In this document: positions 7,285 to 16,568 of the stretch, in pieces | Numbering within the stretch: position 1 is the stretch's first letter | Layout of the letters: each line of letters opens with the position of its first letter | NCBI GenBank assembly: GCA_947492745.1 | Contig: CANLOE010000069.1 | Location: 1 to 39,643, forward strand | DNA from: an uncultured Cyclobacteriaceae bacterium | GTDB taxonomy: Bacteria; Bacteroidota; Bacteroidia; Cytophagales; Cyclobacteriaceae | DNA: 39,643 nt | Direction of reading: 5' to 3' | Notes under the pieces: model-generated | Databases searched by the model: none | What the model was told of the DNA's origin: nothing | The model's input: only the letters and a program-made list of their open reading frames with translations | Translations under genes and position numbers: made by a program

Positions 7285-9454
7285 ATTTCATCACCGTAAC
7301 CAGTTGACTGTAGTTCGTTTTTCCATCTACAATGACCCTTACAACATGTAGGCCGGGCTTTAACTCCTCAGGGATATCGATGAACATCACCCCATCGTTA
7401 TTTGTCATCATCTCATTGTAGTCAGCGGTCTCCAGTCTTCCCTGTAGATTGTAAATGCCGACCTCCACGCTGCTTGAGGCTGTTATAGGCATCCTTATGT
7501 AAAGTCGGTCCTTTAGAGGGTTGGGGTACATCTTTATTTGACTTGATGAAAAAGTGCCCATTGACTGTCGTAAACTACTTGATGTAACACTTAAGGTATA
7601 GGATATCGCCGGTCCGCTGGCGACAGGTATATGCCCTGAGGTAGACCAGGCCGAGCTGATGTTCTTTGCACCAATATTGATTTTGTCACACAGGGATTCC
7701 AAGGAGAACTTATGGATAGCCATTTCCAAAAACGAAGCTGTACGGGAAACACTGACGGGACCCAGATTCATCCAAGACCAGTTAGGGCCCTGACCTGTAT
7801 GGGCCAAGAGGTATCCATTTTCGATCATGAAGTCAAAACCCGTATCGGGCCAATCCTCATGGAGGTATTCGTTGTCGCCCGCAGTGGAGCTGTTGTCGGT
7901 ATCCAAAAACAGCTGATAATTGACATCAAGGTTTCCCATTAAGGAAATATAGATATAGTCAGTATTGTCCACGACTTTGATACTCTCGATTCCTCCAGAT
8001 CCTGTTGTAGAACTATAGGCCACTTCGGACCAATCCTCTCCCTCACCATCAATGATGATCTTGGGGGTCGTATCTTCCGCTGGAACAGCGGTCTCAAAAG
8101 CTCCGATATCTACTCTGGACCCGCGTATCCTACTGTTTCCGGCCAAGTCGACTTGTTCGGCACCAGTATAGTAAGGGTCGCCTGCATTGACAGCGGGTGA
8201 GGAATCGGTGATAGTAAAATCTGCTATACTTGGGTCTGCGAACAGTGGATTTTGTGTGATGGTATTGGTTTCTCCGTTGACATTAAAGAACAGGTTGGTA
8301 GTATTTCCATTTTCTCTCCAATAGAGATTGTAGGCCTGAGTCTTGCTGTTGCTGCTGGTACCGGTCATCTGTACCATGGCCAGCCTACCGTCAGTAGGAT
8401 AGAGGATATTATTCTTGATGGTACTGCCAGAGTTGTTCTGGAGCGCTATCTGACCATTGTCAAAGGTTCCCGTCCCACATTTGTAAAAAGTATTGTTATA
8501 AACTTCCGAGTTATTGACGGAACTGGTCGTATTGGATCCTAGGAACAGGCCGGAAAGACTACAGTTATAGGCGAGATTACTTCTAAGTATATTGCCATTG
8601 GCCGTTTTTCCGGGTACTTCACATCCTATGGAAAAGCCCACTTTATAGTTAAAGACGGTATTGTTTTCTATCAGATTATAACTCCCTCCATCGGTATAGA
8701 TACCACCTGCGGCGTCCAGCCCCTCCGGTCCCGCATAATTACTTACCGTATTGCCCCTGATAATACCACTTCGGGCATAGTTCACATCATCGGGAGCGCC
8801 TGTCCATGAAAAATGACCTGCCGCATCGATGCCGATGTTGGTATTTCCATTAAGTCTATTTCCTTCTACCAAGAAAAATTCGACATTCCCGACCAAGGTC
8901 ACGCTCTCACTATATCCCGTGATGCAGTCATGGATATTATTGTTCCCGATATATACATTTTTGATAGAGGTAGGAGTAGAGCCTACAACGACTATGGCAT
9001 GTGCCGACTTGCTCTGGTCCGGCATGGTTGTTTTTCCCGTAGTCCAGCCAATGTCATAGAATTCACAACCGGAAACACTGATGTTATCGCCATAGCCACT
9101 GACCTTGATCCCATCGGCAAGATTACCCCAATTGTTTCTGAATACTAGGTTCTGCACCGATATGGTACTGGAGTTCGTGATTTTCAACACAGCGATACCA
9201 CTTGTAGTAGCGAAAGGGCTTCCTTCCATATAGACCGTCCCATTATAGCTTCTCAAGGTTACATCGGATTTGTTGTTCAGAACGAAGGGGCCGGTATAGG
9301 TACCCGCCGAAAGGAAAATAACATCTCCCGAAGCTGCTTCGGAACAGGCAGTAGCCAACTGACCCGAGTCCGAAACATAGATATCTTTGGCATGTAGTGA
9401 TGCCATGCTGCTGCATAAAAAAAGTAAAATCAGATAACAATAGTTATTTTTCAT
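7283..9454 (-). CDS. Secreted right-handed parallel beta-helix protein with T9SS sorting domain
   Basis: The protein has 723 residues. A signal peptide (to about LHA-K23) is followed by a region (24-450) full of short Asn/Gly-rich rungs: TYTGPFVLNNKSDVTLRSYN, FRNNWGNLADGIKVSG, IENNTVFNYKVGFSIG, SNLAYNCSLSGLFLG. This is the pattern of pectate-lyase/chondroitinase-B-like beta-helices. A domain at about 470-630 (IDGEGEDWSEVAYSS start; LFLDTDNSSTAGDN) resembles a CBM9-like beta-sandwich. The last 80 residues (KMYPNPLKDRLYIRM to QLVTVMK) are a type-A type IX secretion C-terminal domain. It is probably an extracellular polysaccharide-active or binding enzyme; the catalytic residues cannot be assigned. 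The stop codon TAA overlaps repeat C5. Confidence 0.85.
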   Translation of the reverse strand: MKNNYCYLILLFLCSSMASLHAKDIYVSDSGQLATACSEAASGDVIFLSAGTYTGPFVLNNKSDVTLRSYNGTVYMEGSPFATTSGIAVLKITNSSTISVQNLVFRNNWGNLADGIKVSGYGDNISVSGCEFYDIGWTTGKTTMPDQSKSAHAIVVVGSTPTSIKNVYIGNNNIHDCITGYSESVTLVGNVEFFLVEGNRLNGNTNIGIDAAGHFSWTGAPDDVNYARSGIIRGNTVSNYAGPEGLDAAGGIYTDGGSYNLIENNTVFNYKVGFSIGCEVPGKTANGNILRSNLAYNCSLSGLFLGSNTTSSVNNSEVYNNTFYKCGTGTFDNGQIALQNNSGSTIKNNILYPTDGRLAMVQMTGTSSNSKTQAYNLYWRENGNTTNLFFNVNGETNTITQNPLFADPSIADFTITDSSPAVNAGDPYYTGAEQVDLAGNSRIRGSRVDIGAFETAVPAEDTTPKIIIDGEGEDWSEVAYSSTTGSGGIESIKVVDNTDYIYISLMGNLDVNYQLFLDTDNSSTAGDNEYLHEDWPDTGFDFMIENGYLLAHTGQGPNWSWMNLGPVSVSRTASFLEMAIHKFSLESLCDKINIGAKNISSAWSTSGHIPVASGPAISYTLSVTSSSLRQSMGTFSSSQIKMYPNPLKDRLYIRMPITASSSVEVGIYNLQGRLETADYNEMMTNNDGVMFIDIPEELKPGLHVVRVIVDGKTNYSQLVTVMK

Positions 9455-9950
9455 AATTTGGAGTTTAGTTCAGAATCATTTCCGATTGGTATTGTTTTGA
9501 AGATTTGTGTTTGTTATAAAATTGAATTTGTTCACGTTAAAAAAATAGCAAAAAAGTGGACTCATTTTTTTAAGGAGTGACCTTTGTTTTTAGGGTCTCA
9601 TGGCCCTTGTTACAAAAATAAATATAGTTTCTTACCCTTGAGAACTCATTGGCTACATAGTAGTAATGGGCGAAGTTCAGTATTATTACTTAATGACCAT
9701 GATAATAACGTATTTAGTCGTAACTAATTGTAAATCAGTTACTTTAAATTTAAGTGCTACAGGTGGGGCTTTATGTTGTAAGTGATTTCGCTGAAATTCA
9801 ACAGGTTCTCTAGATTCCAACAGAACGTGGAAAGGGTTGATGAGCCGGCCTGATGATAAATGAAATTTTGCCGATTTGATCATACCTTAAAAGTCAAAAT
9901 CGAATTTGATTTTGTGAACCTTTACAGAATATTGACTATCAATAGTATAA
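9455..9950. other. Intergenic region upstream of the beta-helix gene
   Basis: It holds the 5' region of the minus-strand beta-helix gene. No consensus promoter pair or gene was identified. Confidence 0.4.
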
Positions 9951-10003
9951 TACAAATTTAGGTTTTAAATGTTGTATAGGATTGCGCGGGTCATATTGGT
10001 TTC
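9951..10003 (-). repeat. Repeat family B, end fragment (B5) cut by C2
   Basis: TACAAATTTAGGTTTTAAATG through GCGCGGGTCATATTGGTTTC matches the start of inverted B copies (17959, 38326). It breaks at GGTTTC, where C2 begins, so here C appears to have replaced or interrupted B. Confidence 0.8.
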
Positions 10004-10174
10004 AACCCAAAATGATCGATAGCCTTCCTATTGCGAGTATAAATCACTTCAAAATCAGCGGTTTTACGCTGCGCAGGCTCGTCACCTTAGTGATGCACTA
10101 AGCCCTCTCACCTAAACCGCTGGTTTTATTGCAATTATGCCCTCATCACGAAATCCTATCGATCAATTTGGGTT
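10004..10174 (+). repeat. Repeat family C, full-length reference copy (C2)
   Basis: The 171-bp element has ends AACCCAAAATGATCGATAG and CTATCGATCAATTTGGGTT, an inverted repeat with few mismatches. Inner arms also pair: CACTTCAAAATCAGCGGTTTTA with TAAACCGCTGGTTTTATTG. The outermost AACCCAAAATG is shared with family A (39570 onward), which suggests a common recognition end. Confidence 0.9.
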
Positions 10175-10243
10175 TAAGGAAACAGAAGAGGTTTAGGTTT
10201 TTTATTTCGGATACAAATTCAGCTTGTTTGTCGTTGATTTATA

Positions 10244-10419
10244 CCTAAACGCAATTGATTTGGGACAAGATGGTTCGCTGACTTAAGTAGCCACTATTTT
10301 CTAATAGGCAATAAAGACAAGTCTCCCCGAAACGATTCAATACGATGCGGATTTTTCTCCTTGGCCATTGCCGATAAGGTTTCCCATTTCATTGTTTCTT
10401 GAGTATAACAGATGCCGAC
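10244..10419. repeat. Degenerate repeat family D, copy 2
   Basis: It is similar to 4154-4335. On the minus strand it carries a 32-codon frame (MKWETLSAMAKEKNPHRIES start) beginning near 10393. Its edge TCGGCAT lies immediately after the stop codon of the minus-strand permease gene at 10420. No function is assigned. Confidence 0.6.
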
Positions 10420-11763
10420 TTAGTCCTTGTTCCGGTTGATGAAAATGAGACCTATCACAAAGAGTATAGCGATGAGCAGTGGACTGACCAGATGCGCCCA
10501 TTTTACTCTTTCCGGCTGTTGAAAGAACTCTGCTTCGAACTGTTCCCAGTCCACATCTTGTGCGTTGGCCTCTGAAAATATCTTTGGATAAAAATATAGA
10601 CGGGTACGCTCATGAAACTCATCGGTGGCATTGAGAAATTCCATATGATTGGCCAGACCTGTCTGCGCGATATCATTGAAAGCTAGCTGAGCATGTATCG
10701 ATGGTATGAAACGCCCCCATTTTTTACTGATACTTTCTCTTTTTGATACTTTGGTCTGCATCAGGGCACTCTCTTCCTTTGATTCGTCATCTCCTAGAAA
10801 CTGCATGGCATAGTACCATAGCCAGTTGAACCCCTCTTCCGGTGGGTAGTCAAAAGACTCCAGATGGGGGTAGTGCTGATAAAACTTAGCTACGGTCTCC
10901 CGCTTGTTCATATCCCATTTTTCATGATACCCGTCGCGCTGTGCTATCATTGTGGTCAGTGCTTCCGGTACGGGGTACTTGGTATTGATCCGATTGTTCA
11001 GTGCAGCAGGCAGCAGTACTACCATAACCAGCCATAACGTCAGTAATAACAGTGCGTTGAAACTGGAATTGCGCGCTAATGATATGACCCAAAAACACAG
11101 CGCAAACCAAAACAGTAGATAAAGTAGGGTTGTTAATGAAAAGGCCAGAAGTGAAAACCCGAAAGGTATATTCAGTACTACTATCGCAATGATAAAAAGT
11201 ACGGAGACCACCACAAGTATGGAGATTGCCCTTACGGACATTTTGCCCCATAAAAAGCCGAACTTTGATGGAGACATGATACTGACCAAGCGCCAAGTAC
11301 CCACCTCTTCTTCTTCGGAGCGCAGGTTATAGGTAAAAGCAATGATCAGAAGAGGAAGAATGTAGATGAGTACAAAGCTGAAGTCCAGATTACCATAAAG
11401 TAAGCCTACAGGGTTGACCAGGTCCGTATCGTGCTTCTGAGCTTCCAGTGTACGTATGGTGATGTGTTGTACGCTAGGGTTCAGATCTCTTTGTCCTATG
11501 GAAAGGCCTGATAAGGGGCTAGGTCGATTGACCAGGGAAAATTTTAAATAGTAGAGCAGTAGACCGATATCATCACCATGAAAGTCGATGTTCCTTGCCG
11601 TATGTTCCGATTGTTTTTGAACTACCTGCGAGGCACTTTTCTCTTGCTGGTCCAAGAACTGTTTCCCTATCATTATACTGGCACTGCCGAGTAGTAATAA
11701 TAGCACAAGACCTATGGTGCAAGTGCCCGTCCTGAAGAATTGTCTGAACATCAATGTATACAT
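10420..11763 (-). CDS. ABC transporter permease, DUF3526/ABC-2 type (second of pair)
   Basis: This 447-residue membrane protein has an N-terminal TM helix (about 13-33), a large extracytoplasmic segment (35-125), a block of five TM helices (about 128-265, e.g. FVLIYILPLLIIAFTYNL and LLLLTLWLVMVVLLPAAL), a second large extracytoplasmic segment (265-420) and a last TM helix (about 422-442). EEEEVGTWRLVSIMSP is the cytoplasmic coupling-helix region typical of this family. It starts 2 nt after the paired permease and is the last gene of the operon that starts with the ATPase at 16489. ABC-2 permeases of this type are related to NosY and normally export or drive periplasmic machinery; import is not established. 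The stop abuts repeat D2. Confidence 0.85.
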   Translation of the reverse strand: MYTLMFRQFFRTGTCTIGLVLLLLLGSASIMIGKQFLDQQEKSASQVVQKQSEHTARNIDFHGDDIGLLLYYLKFSLVNRPSPLSGLSIGQRDLNPSVQHITIRTLEAQKHDTDLVNPVGLLYGNLDFSFVLIYILPLLIIAFTYNLRSEEEEVGTWRLVSIMSPSKFGFLWGKMSVRAISILVVVSVLFIIAIVVLNIPFGFSLLAFSLTTLLYLLFWFALCFWVISLARNSSFNALLLLTLWLVMVVLLPAALNNRINTKYPVPEALTTMIAQRDGYHEKWDMNKRETVAKFYQHYPHLESFDYPPEEGFNWLWYYAMQFLGDDESKEESALMQTKVSKRESISKKWGRFIPSIHAQLAFNDIAQTGLANHMEFLNATDEFHERTRLYFYPKIFSEANAQDVDWEQFEAEFFQQPERVKWAHLVSPLLIAILFVIGLIFINRNKD

Positions 11764-11765
11764 CT

Positions 11766-13208
11766 CTATATCGCTTTAGCTCTTTTGGATAGGTACATCA
11801 GCATCGCTATAGCGATGAAGGTCCAGAGTACCAGTGATACTATGGAAACGGTCCCGTTCCGTAACACCGTACTATTGGCCAGGTAATGATGTTGGAAATC
11901 GGGAAACGATTTCCATTCAGCACGATCGACCACATGTGCTTTTCCTTCTGAGCCACTTACTTTCTTTGCACTGATATGCTCCATTTGAAGTCGGTTCATC
12001 TTCTGGGCCAATTGATACCGGTAACTTTCCGACTGCCGCTGAAAATCAACATAAGCTTCGAAGTCAGTTCCGGAAAGGGCCATGGATAGGTTTTTCAGTG
12101 CCAGATAGGGATTGATCAAGGCCAGCCATTGATTGAGTTGGTTTTGGTCCCGATACCTATCCAGCAATCGATGATGATGCTTGTTGTAAATTTCGGCAGT
12201 CAATTTCTCTCCCTGACTCATCACAAAACCACCGTAGTTGAAGGGGAGTTCTTCCACGGAGCTGACCGCGTGTACTTTGAGCACAGAATCCTTGAGTGCC
12301 AGAAAGTGCGGATCGTCGGGGTTATGGCTATCCCCATTTTTGATGACCTCTTTTTCTATGGCCGAGCGAAACTCCAGTTTGGTAGGGGTAGGGAAGAGGT
12401 ATGTTCCTAGCGCTTGCGATGTTCGAGGTAATAGGACTAACATCAAGAGCCATATTCCCAGTAGTTTGATCAGCGCATTTTTGGAAGAACGGCTATTCGT
12501 CGAGACTGCAACCGTAATCAGGCATAAAATGAAAATAAATAAAAGATAGGCTACGGCGATAATTACGAACCGGCCCCATTCGTCCCATGTGTCCACACCA
12601 TTGAAGACGAGTATACCCATCAGTACCATTAGAAACAACAGACCAAAAAGAAAAGCCATCATCATCAGACCGAGGGACTTGCCGAACAAAATCTCCTTCC
12701 AAGTGGCCCCTTGCGTCAGTAGAATCTTCAAGGTACCCTTCTCCCTATCCGCTACTATAGCAGCATAGCCCACAAAGAAAATGATCAATGGCAAAATAGT
12801 CTGGAGAACCATGGCCATGCTGAGTTCACCGAACCGGAGAAGTCCGCTGGACAGACCGGCTTCGGAGAAATTGACCATATTCTGTTGATGTGCTTCCAGG
12901 AATACCGCATTGCCCGTAAAGCTTTCCATACCGAAATCGAACAGGCTCAAAGGATGCTTTAGCCGAAAGGCAAAAGTACCAAAATGTGCCATGCGGTGTG
13001 GGTGCTTGTCCGGATTGTCCTCCCAACTTTTGCGCGCCATTTCCTGATGATCGGTACGAAAGTGATTGTGACCGATATAATGGATACCGCTAAGAGTGGA
13101 GTATATTAGAAGGACCACCATAATGGACAGCAGCAGGTACATTGCTCTTGTCTTGAAGGCATTGGCCCAAAACTGCTTGCCGATCAGTAATACTATATCT
13201 ATCCGCAT
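11766..13208 (-). CDS. ABC transporter permease, DUF3526/ABC-2 type (first of pair)
   Basis: The 480-residue protein has the same architecture as its neighbour: N-terminal TM (about 23-42), periplasmic loop with several His residues (about 45-135: HYIGHNHFRTDHQEM, HPHRMAHF), a block of TM helices (about 138-275), the coupling motif VADREKGTLKILLTQGATWK (about 151-170), a second long periplasmic loop (275-445) and a C-terminal TM. The pair probably forms a heterodimeric membrane channel driven by the ATPase encoded at 15797-16489. The His-rich first loop could bind a metal, but this is inference. The gene starts 8 nt after the TonB receptor. Confidence 0.85.
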   Translation of the reverse strand: MRIDIVLLIGKQFWANAFKTRAMYLLLSIMVVLLIYSTLSGIHYIGHNHFRTDHQEMARKSWEDNPDKHPHRMAHFGTFAFRLKHPLSLFDFGMESFTGNAVFLEAHQQNMVNFSEAGLSSGLLRFGELSMAMVLQTILPLIIFFVGYAAIVADREKGTLKILLTQGATWKEILFGKSLGLMMMAFLFGLLFLMVLMGILVFNGVDTWDEWGRFVIIAVAYLLFIFILCLITVAVSTNSRSSKNALIKLLGIWLLMLVLLPRTSQALGTYLFPTPTKLEFRSAIEKEVIKNGDSHNPDDPHFLALKDSVLKVHAVSSVEELPFNYGGFVMSQGEKLTAEIYNKHHHRLLDRYRDQNQLNQWLALINPYLALKNLSMALSGTDFEAYVDFQRQSESYRYQLAQKMNRLQMEHISAKKVSGSEGKAHVVDRAEWKSFPDFQHHYLANSTVLRNGTVSIVSLVLWTFIAIAMLMYLSKRAKAI

Positions 13209-13216
13209 TTTCAGAC

Positions 13217-15718
13217 TCAGAATTTGTAAGTAACCGTCAGTAGGGCATTCCTTGGAGTTCCCGGGAACAAACGGGTGAAGTTAATGGCGCCGTTCCAGTG
13301 CGTTTCGTTGAGTATATTGTTGATTTTCACCATTAGCTGCATCTTTGATTTTACAGGGCGATAATATAGTGCTGCATCCAATAGCGTATAGCCGGGGATG
13401 ATAAAGTCCCGGGTATACCAAGGTATTTTATCTCCGCTATGCTGTACCCCTAACCCGATACCCAGACCTTCCAATACTCCTCGCGATCCAAAATCGTATC
13501 GGGACCAGAGATTGGCACTATGGATAGGAGTGTTTTCTTTGCGCTGTCCTACCAATGACTCATCGTCATCTTCCATGATCTCGGCATTGATATAGCTGTA
13601 GGAGGCGTTGAGCTGTAGGTTGGGCAAAAGGTGACCCGCTAGGTCCCACTCGAAACCACGACTTCTGTCAGCACCCCGTTGTACCAGTAAGTCAGGCTCT
13701 TCTTCTGATGGGATCAGGATATTCTCTTGGTTGATTTCATAAAAAGCAATGCTCATCGTTATATCATTGTTGAAAAAGGAACCTTTGGCACCTATTTCCT
13801 TCAGGTCGCTGATGAGCGGGTCAAACTGTGCCGCAGAATTGGGAGACCAGAAAAAAGCTACCGTACTGGGCATGAGGTCCACGGTGTTGGACTGAGGTTG
13901 ATAGCCTTCTAAATAGGTAGCATATACATTGATGTTCTTGGTCAAGGTATAGGTCAAACCAAGTCTAGGGATAAAGGCATCGTTATTGAAAGTCTGCTCA
14001 TCTTGTTGTTCGTAATTGGTGATGTCCGTGAACCTTTCATAGCGGCCACTGATCAGTGCGGTCAGCTTTCCCATTTTGAGCTGCTCCTGTACATACACGG
14101 CATGCGTCATCGATAGATTCGGAGGGATGGCAAAAATCGAGTTCATCACATAGTCTTGCGTATTCTTGATGATGTTCGCCGGGTTGGCAAGGTTGAAATG
14201 GTTGACATTGGGTCGAGGTATCATCGCGTCACCGAAGGCTATCATCTGAAAATTCGCAGCATCGGCAGGATCGTAACTTCGAGTGGCACTGCCATCGTTC
14301 AACAGAAAGCCGCGAGCCGAATTCTGGCCTCCACCATTGGTCTGATGCCAGCTGTGCAGGTCATAACCTACCAGTAGCTGATGTGCGAGAGCATCGGTCT
14401 TGAAGTTAAAATTGAAATAAGCGTTCAGGTTATCTATATCCCAGAACTGCTGTCGTTGAGAATAACGTAGGGCTATCAGTGAATTGATAGGGTCTCCGGC
14501 AGCATCAAGGGCAAACCTGTTTTCCGAGCGGTGTTCCTGAAGGTCCTCCCGCCAGGTCTGTTTCATATAGGCACCGTTGAAGCTGACATGCTCTGAGAAC
14601 TTCTTGGATAAACTGGAGGTCATGATCATCTGCTCGGAAAGGAAATGATCGTTGGTAGCGCCCAGGTTCAACGCTATAGGAGTACTGGACAGGTCTGTTT
14701 CTCCTGCGGCAGCTCCAAAGATGGGCTGTCCACGGTCAAGATTGCCCAGGTTACTACTGTAGATCAACTCTACGTTGATGGCCGTACGCTCGTCCGGTAC
14801 ATAACTGATGGAAGGGACGAGTAGTAGGGCATTGTTCTGTACCAGGTCCCTAAAGGACTCCGCTCTCTGAACACCCGCGTTCAGTCGGTACAGGAGCTTG
14901 TTCTCTTTGTCCAGTGGTCCGGTAAAATCCAAGGCACCGCGTAGCGTACTGAAACTGCCGACACTCATACTGACTTCCTTACGGTCTTCTGCCAAAGGCT
15001 TTTTGGTGACCATGTTGATACTTCCTCCAGGGTCCACACTGGAGAAAGTAACGGATGCGGGACCTTTAAGTACTTCTATTCGTTCTATGTGGGATGTAAT
15101 GGGCTGTAGAAAGTAGTACTGCCGGGTACGCATACCATTCACGATTTGACCCGATTCATTCTGACTGATGCCACGTATGTTGAAATGATTGTAAAAACTG
15201 GAATTCGATACCCCACTTACGGCCTTTACAGCATCTGCAATCTGAAAAGCTTGCCTATCGGCAATCAACTCCTTAGTGACTGATATAATGGACTGTGGCA
15301 GGTCCTTATTTCTTATGGCTGTCTTGGTAGCCGAAAAGGAGTAATCACTGTTGTAGTCCTGTTGTGTGCGTCCCGTGATTTCCACGGTCTGTAGCTGTCG
15401 TTCATCTTCTTGGAGACTAATGGTTCCTAGGTCATACACCTTTTTTTCATTGGCCTCCAATACTTGACGGTAGGTTACGAAACCTACGTACCTTACCTCT
15501 AATTGGTACTCTCCGGTATCTTCCAATGAGATATCGAAATCTCCATTGTTATCAGTAATATCACCCTTGACCGTAGAACCTTTGGCCAAGGATACCGTCA
15601 CACCGGGTAGAGAGGTGCTGCCAAGCTCTATCACACGGCCCGTAACCCGTAGCTGGGCATGGGCATCCAGAGTAATTATCAACAAGCATAGCAAACTAAA
15701 TAAGTATTTTGATTTCAT
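13217..15718 (-). CDS. TonB-dependent siderophore-type outer-membrane receptor
   Basis: The protein has 833 residues. A signal peptide ends at AHA/Q22. A carboxypeptidase-regulatory-like domain follows (about 23-105, GRVIELGSTSLPGVTVSLAK to FVTYRQV), then the plug (about 125-235: LPQSIISVTKELIADRQAF, FNIRGISQNESGQIVNGMRT, RIEVLKGPASVTF, DPGGSINMVTKKPL). The plug motifs are those of the FhuA/FcuA siderophore-receptor family rather than SusC. The 22-strand barrel ends in the usual aromatic residue (RNALLTVTYKF). It lies between the ABC ATPase and the two permeases in one operon. This suggests uptake of an iron chelate or another metal or cofactor complex; the substrate is not readable from the sequence. 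Confidence 0.92.
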   Translation of the reverse strand: MKSKYLFSLLCLLIITLDAHAQLRVTGRVIELGSTSLPGVTVSLAKGSTVKGDITDNNGDFDISLEDTGEYQLEVRYVGFVTYRQVLEANEKKVYDLGTISLQEDERQLQTVEITGRTQQDYNSDYSFSATKTAIRNKDLPQSIISVTKELIADRQAFQIADAVKAVSGVSNSSFYNHFNIRGISQNESGQIVNGMRTRQYYFLQPITSHIERIEVLKGPASVTFSSVDPGGSINMVTKKPLAEDRKEVSMSVGSFSTLRGALDFTGPLDKENKLLYRLNAGVQRAESFRDLVQNNALLLVPSISYVPDERTAINVELIYSSNLGNLDRGQPIFGAAAGETDLSSTPIALNLGATNDHFLSEQMIMTSSLSKKFSEHVSFNGAYMKQTWREDLQEHRSENRFALDAAGDPINSLIALRYSQRQQFWDIDNLNAYFNFNFKTDALAHQLLVGYDLHSWHQTNGGGQNSARGFLLNDGSATRSYDPADAANFQMIAFGDAMIPRPNVNHFNLANPANIIKNTQDYVMNSIFAIPPNLSMTHAVYVQEQLKMGKLTALISGRYERFTDITNYEQQDEQTFNNDAFIPRLGLTYTLTKNINVYATYLEGYQPQSNTVDLMPSTVAFFWSPNSAAQFDPLISDLKEIGAKGSFFNNDITMSIAFYEINQENILIPSEEEPDLLVQRGADRSRGFEWDLAGHLLPNLQLNASYSYINAEIMEDDDESLVGQRKENTPIHSANLWSRYDFGSRGVLEGLGIGLGVQHSGDKIPWYTRDFIIPGYTLLDAALYYRPVKSKMQLMVKINNILNETHWNGAINFTRLFPGTPRNALLTVTYKF

Positions 15719-15796
15719 TCGGTAAACGGTTTTGATGGTTACTTTTTGTTATTCTATTTATTTATCACGCGAACTGAGACTCCTGTAATAGCATAA

Positions 15797-16489
15797 TCAG
15801 ATGGTCTTGAGGTACAATCGTTGTAGTTCATCGGCACTGATTCCCTCAGTACTGGTCCTATGTATAAGTTTCCCTTCTTTCATGATGCCTATAGTAGAGC
15901 CAACATTTACGGCATTGAAGATATCGTGAGTAGCCATCAAAATGGATTTTCCTTCTTTGGATAGCTCTTGACAGATATGGGTAAATTCATCGCTTGCTTT
16001 TGGGTCCAGCCCTGAGGTCGGCTCATCCATAAAAATGATCTTTGCATTTTTAGAGAGGGCTATAGCTATGCCTACTTTCTGGCGCATCCCTTTTGAGTAG
16101 GAGGAGAGTCTCTGGGTATGTGCTGTTTCAGCGAGACCTGTTTTCAGGAGTAAACTTCTCAGCTTTTCCTTAGTATGCCGGAACCCCGCAAGTCTACTGA
16201 AAAAATCAAGATTTTCAATACCGTCCATATTGCCATAGAGCTGTACGATTTCAGGTATGTAAGCAATCATTTGGTTCGTAAGTGCTCCTCGCTTTACCTC
16301 TTGTCCATCAATGAGGGCCTGGCCGCTTGTCGGCTGTATTAATCCCAGAAAAAGATTGATGGTAGTGGTCTTGCCCGCACCATTCTGGCCCAATAGACAA
16401 TATATTTCTCCAGGTGCTACTGTAAGGTTCAAGTCGATAAGTGCGTTTCTATCACCGTACTTTTTCGACAATTGGATAGCTTCCAACAT
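15797..16489 (-). CDS. ABC transporter ATP-binding protein
   Basis: The 230-residue nucleotide-binding subunit has Walker A GQNGAGKTT (34-42), signature YSKGM (131-135, in LSSYSKGMRQKVGIAIAL), Walker B IIFMDE (151-156) and an H-loop His188 (ATHDI). It is short and of the CcmA/NosF kind that works with ABC-2 permeases. It is the first gene of a minus-strand operon with the TonB receptor (78 nt away) and two DUF3526-type permeases. Its promoter at 16569-16609 has an operator-like palindrome over the -33 box. The TonB receptor placed between ATPase and permease genes suggests a coordinated envelope transport system. Confidence 0.93.
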   Translation of the reverse strand: MLEAIQLSKKYGDRNALIDLNLTVAPGEIYCLLGQNGAGKTTTINLFLGLIQPTSGQALIDGQEVKRGALTNQMIAYIPEIVQLYGNMDGIENLDFFSRLAGFRHTKEKLRSLLLKTGLAETAHTQRLSSYSKGMRQKVGIAIALSKNAKIIFMDEPTSGLDPKASDEFTHICQELSKEGKSILMATHDIFNAVNVGSTIGIMKEGKLIHRTSTEGISADELQRLYLKTI

Positions 16490-16568
16490 AATTCGAATTT
16501 TGAGGATTCTTTAAGACCATATCAAGGACCTTTTATCAATCCTATCCTTTCATTTTATATATTTAGTA

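Noticed and set aside
7283-16489. Possible NosDFY-like system (beta-helix protein plus NosF/NosY-like ABC genes)
   Set aside because: The beta-helix gene is about 1 kb away across three repeats, in a separate transcript, and carries a T9SS sorting domain instead of a NosD periplasmic layout. No nosZ or nosL is present.
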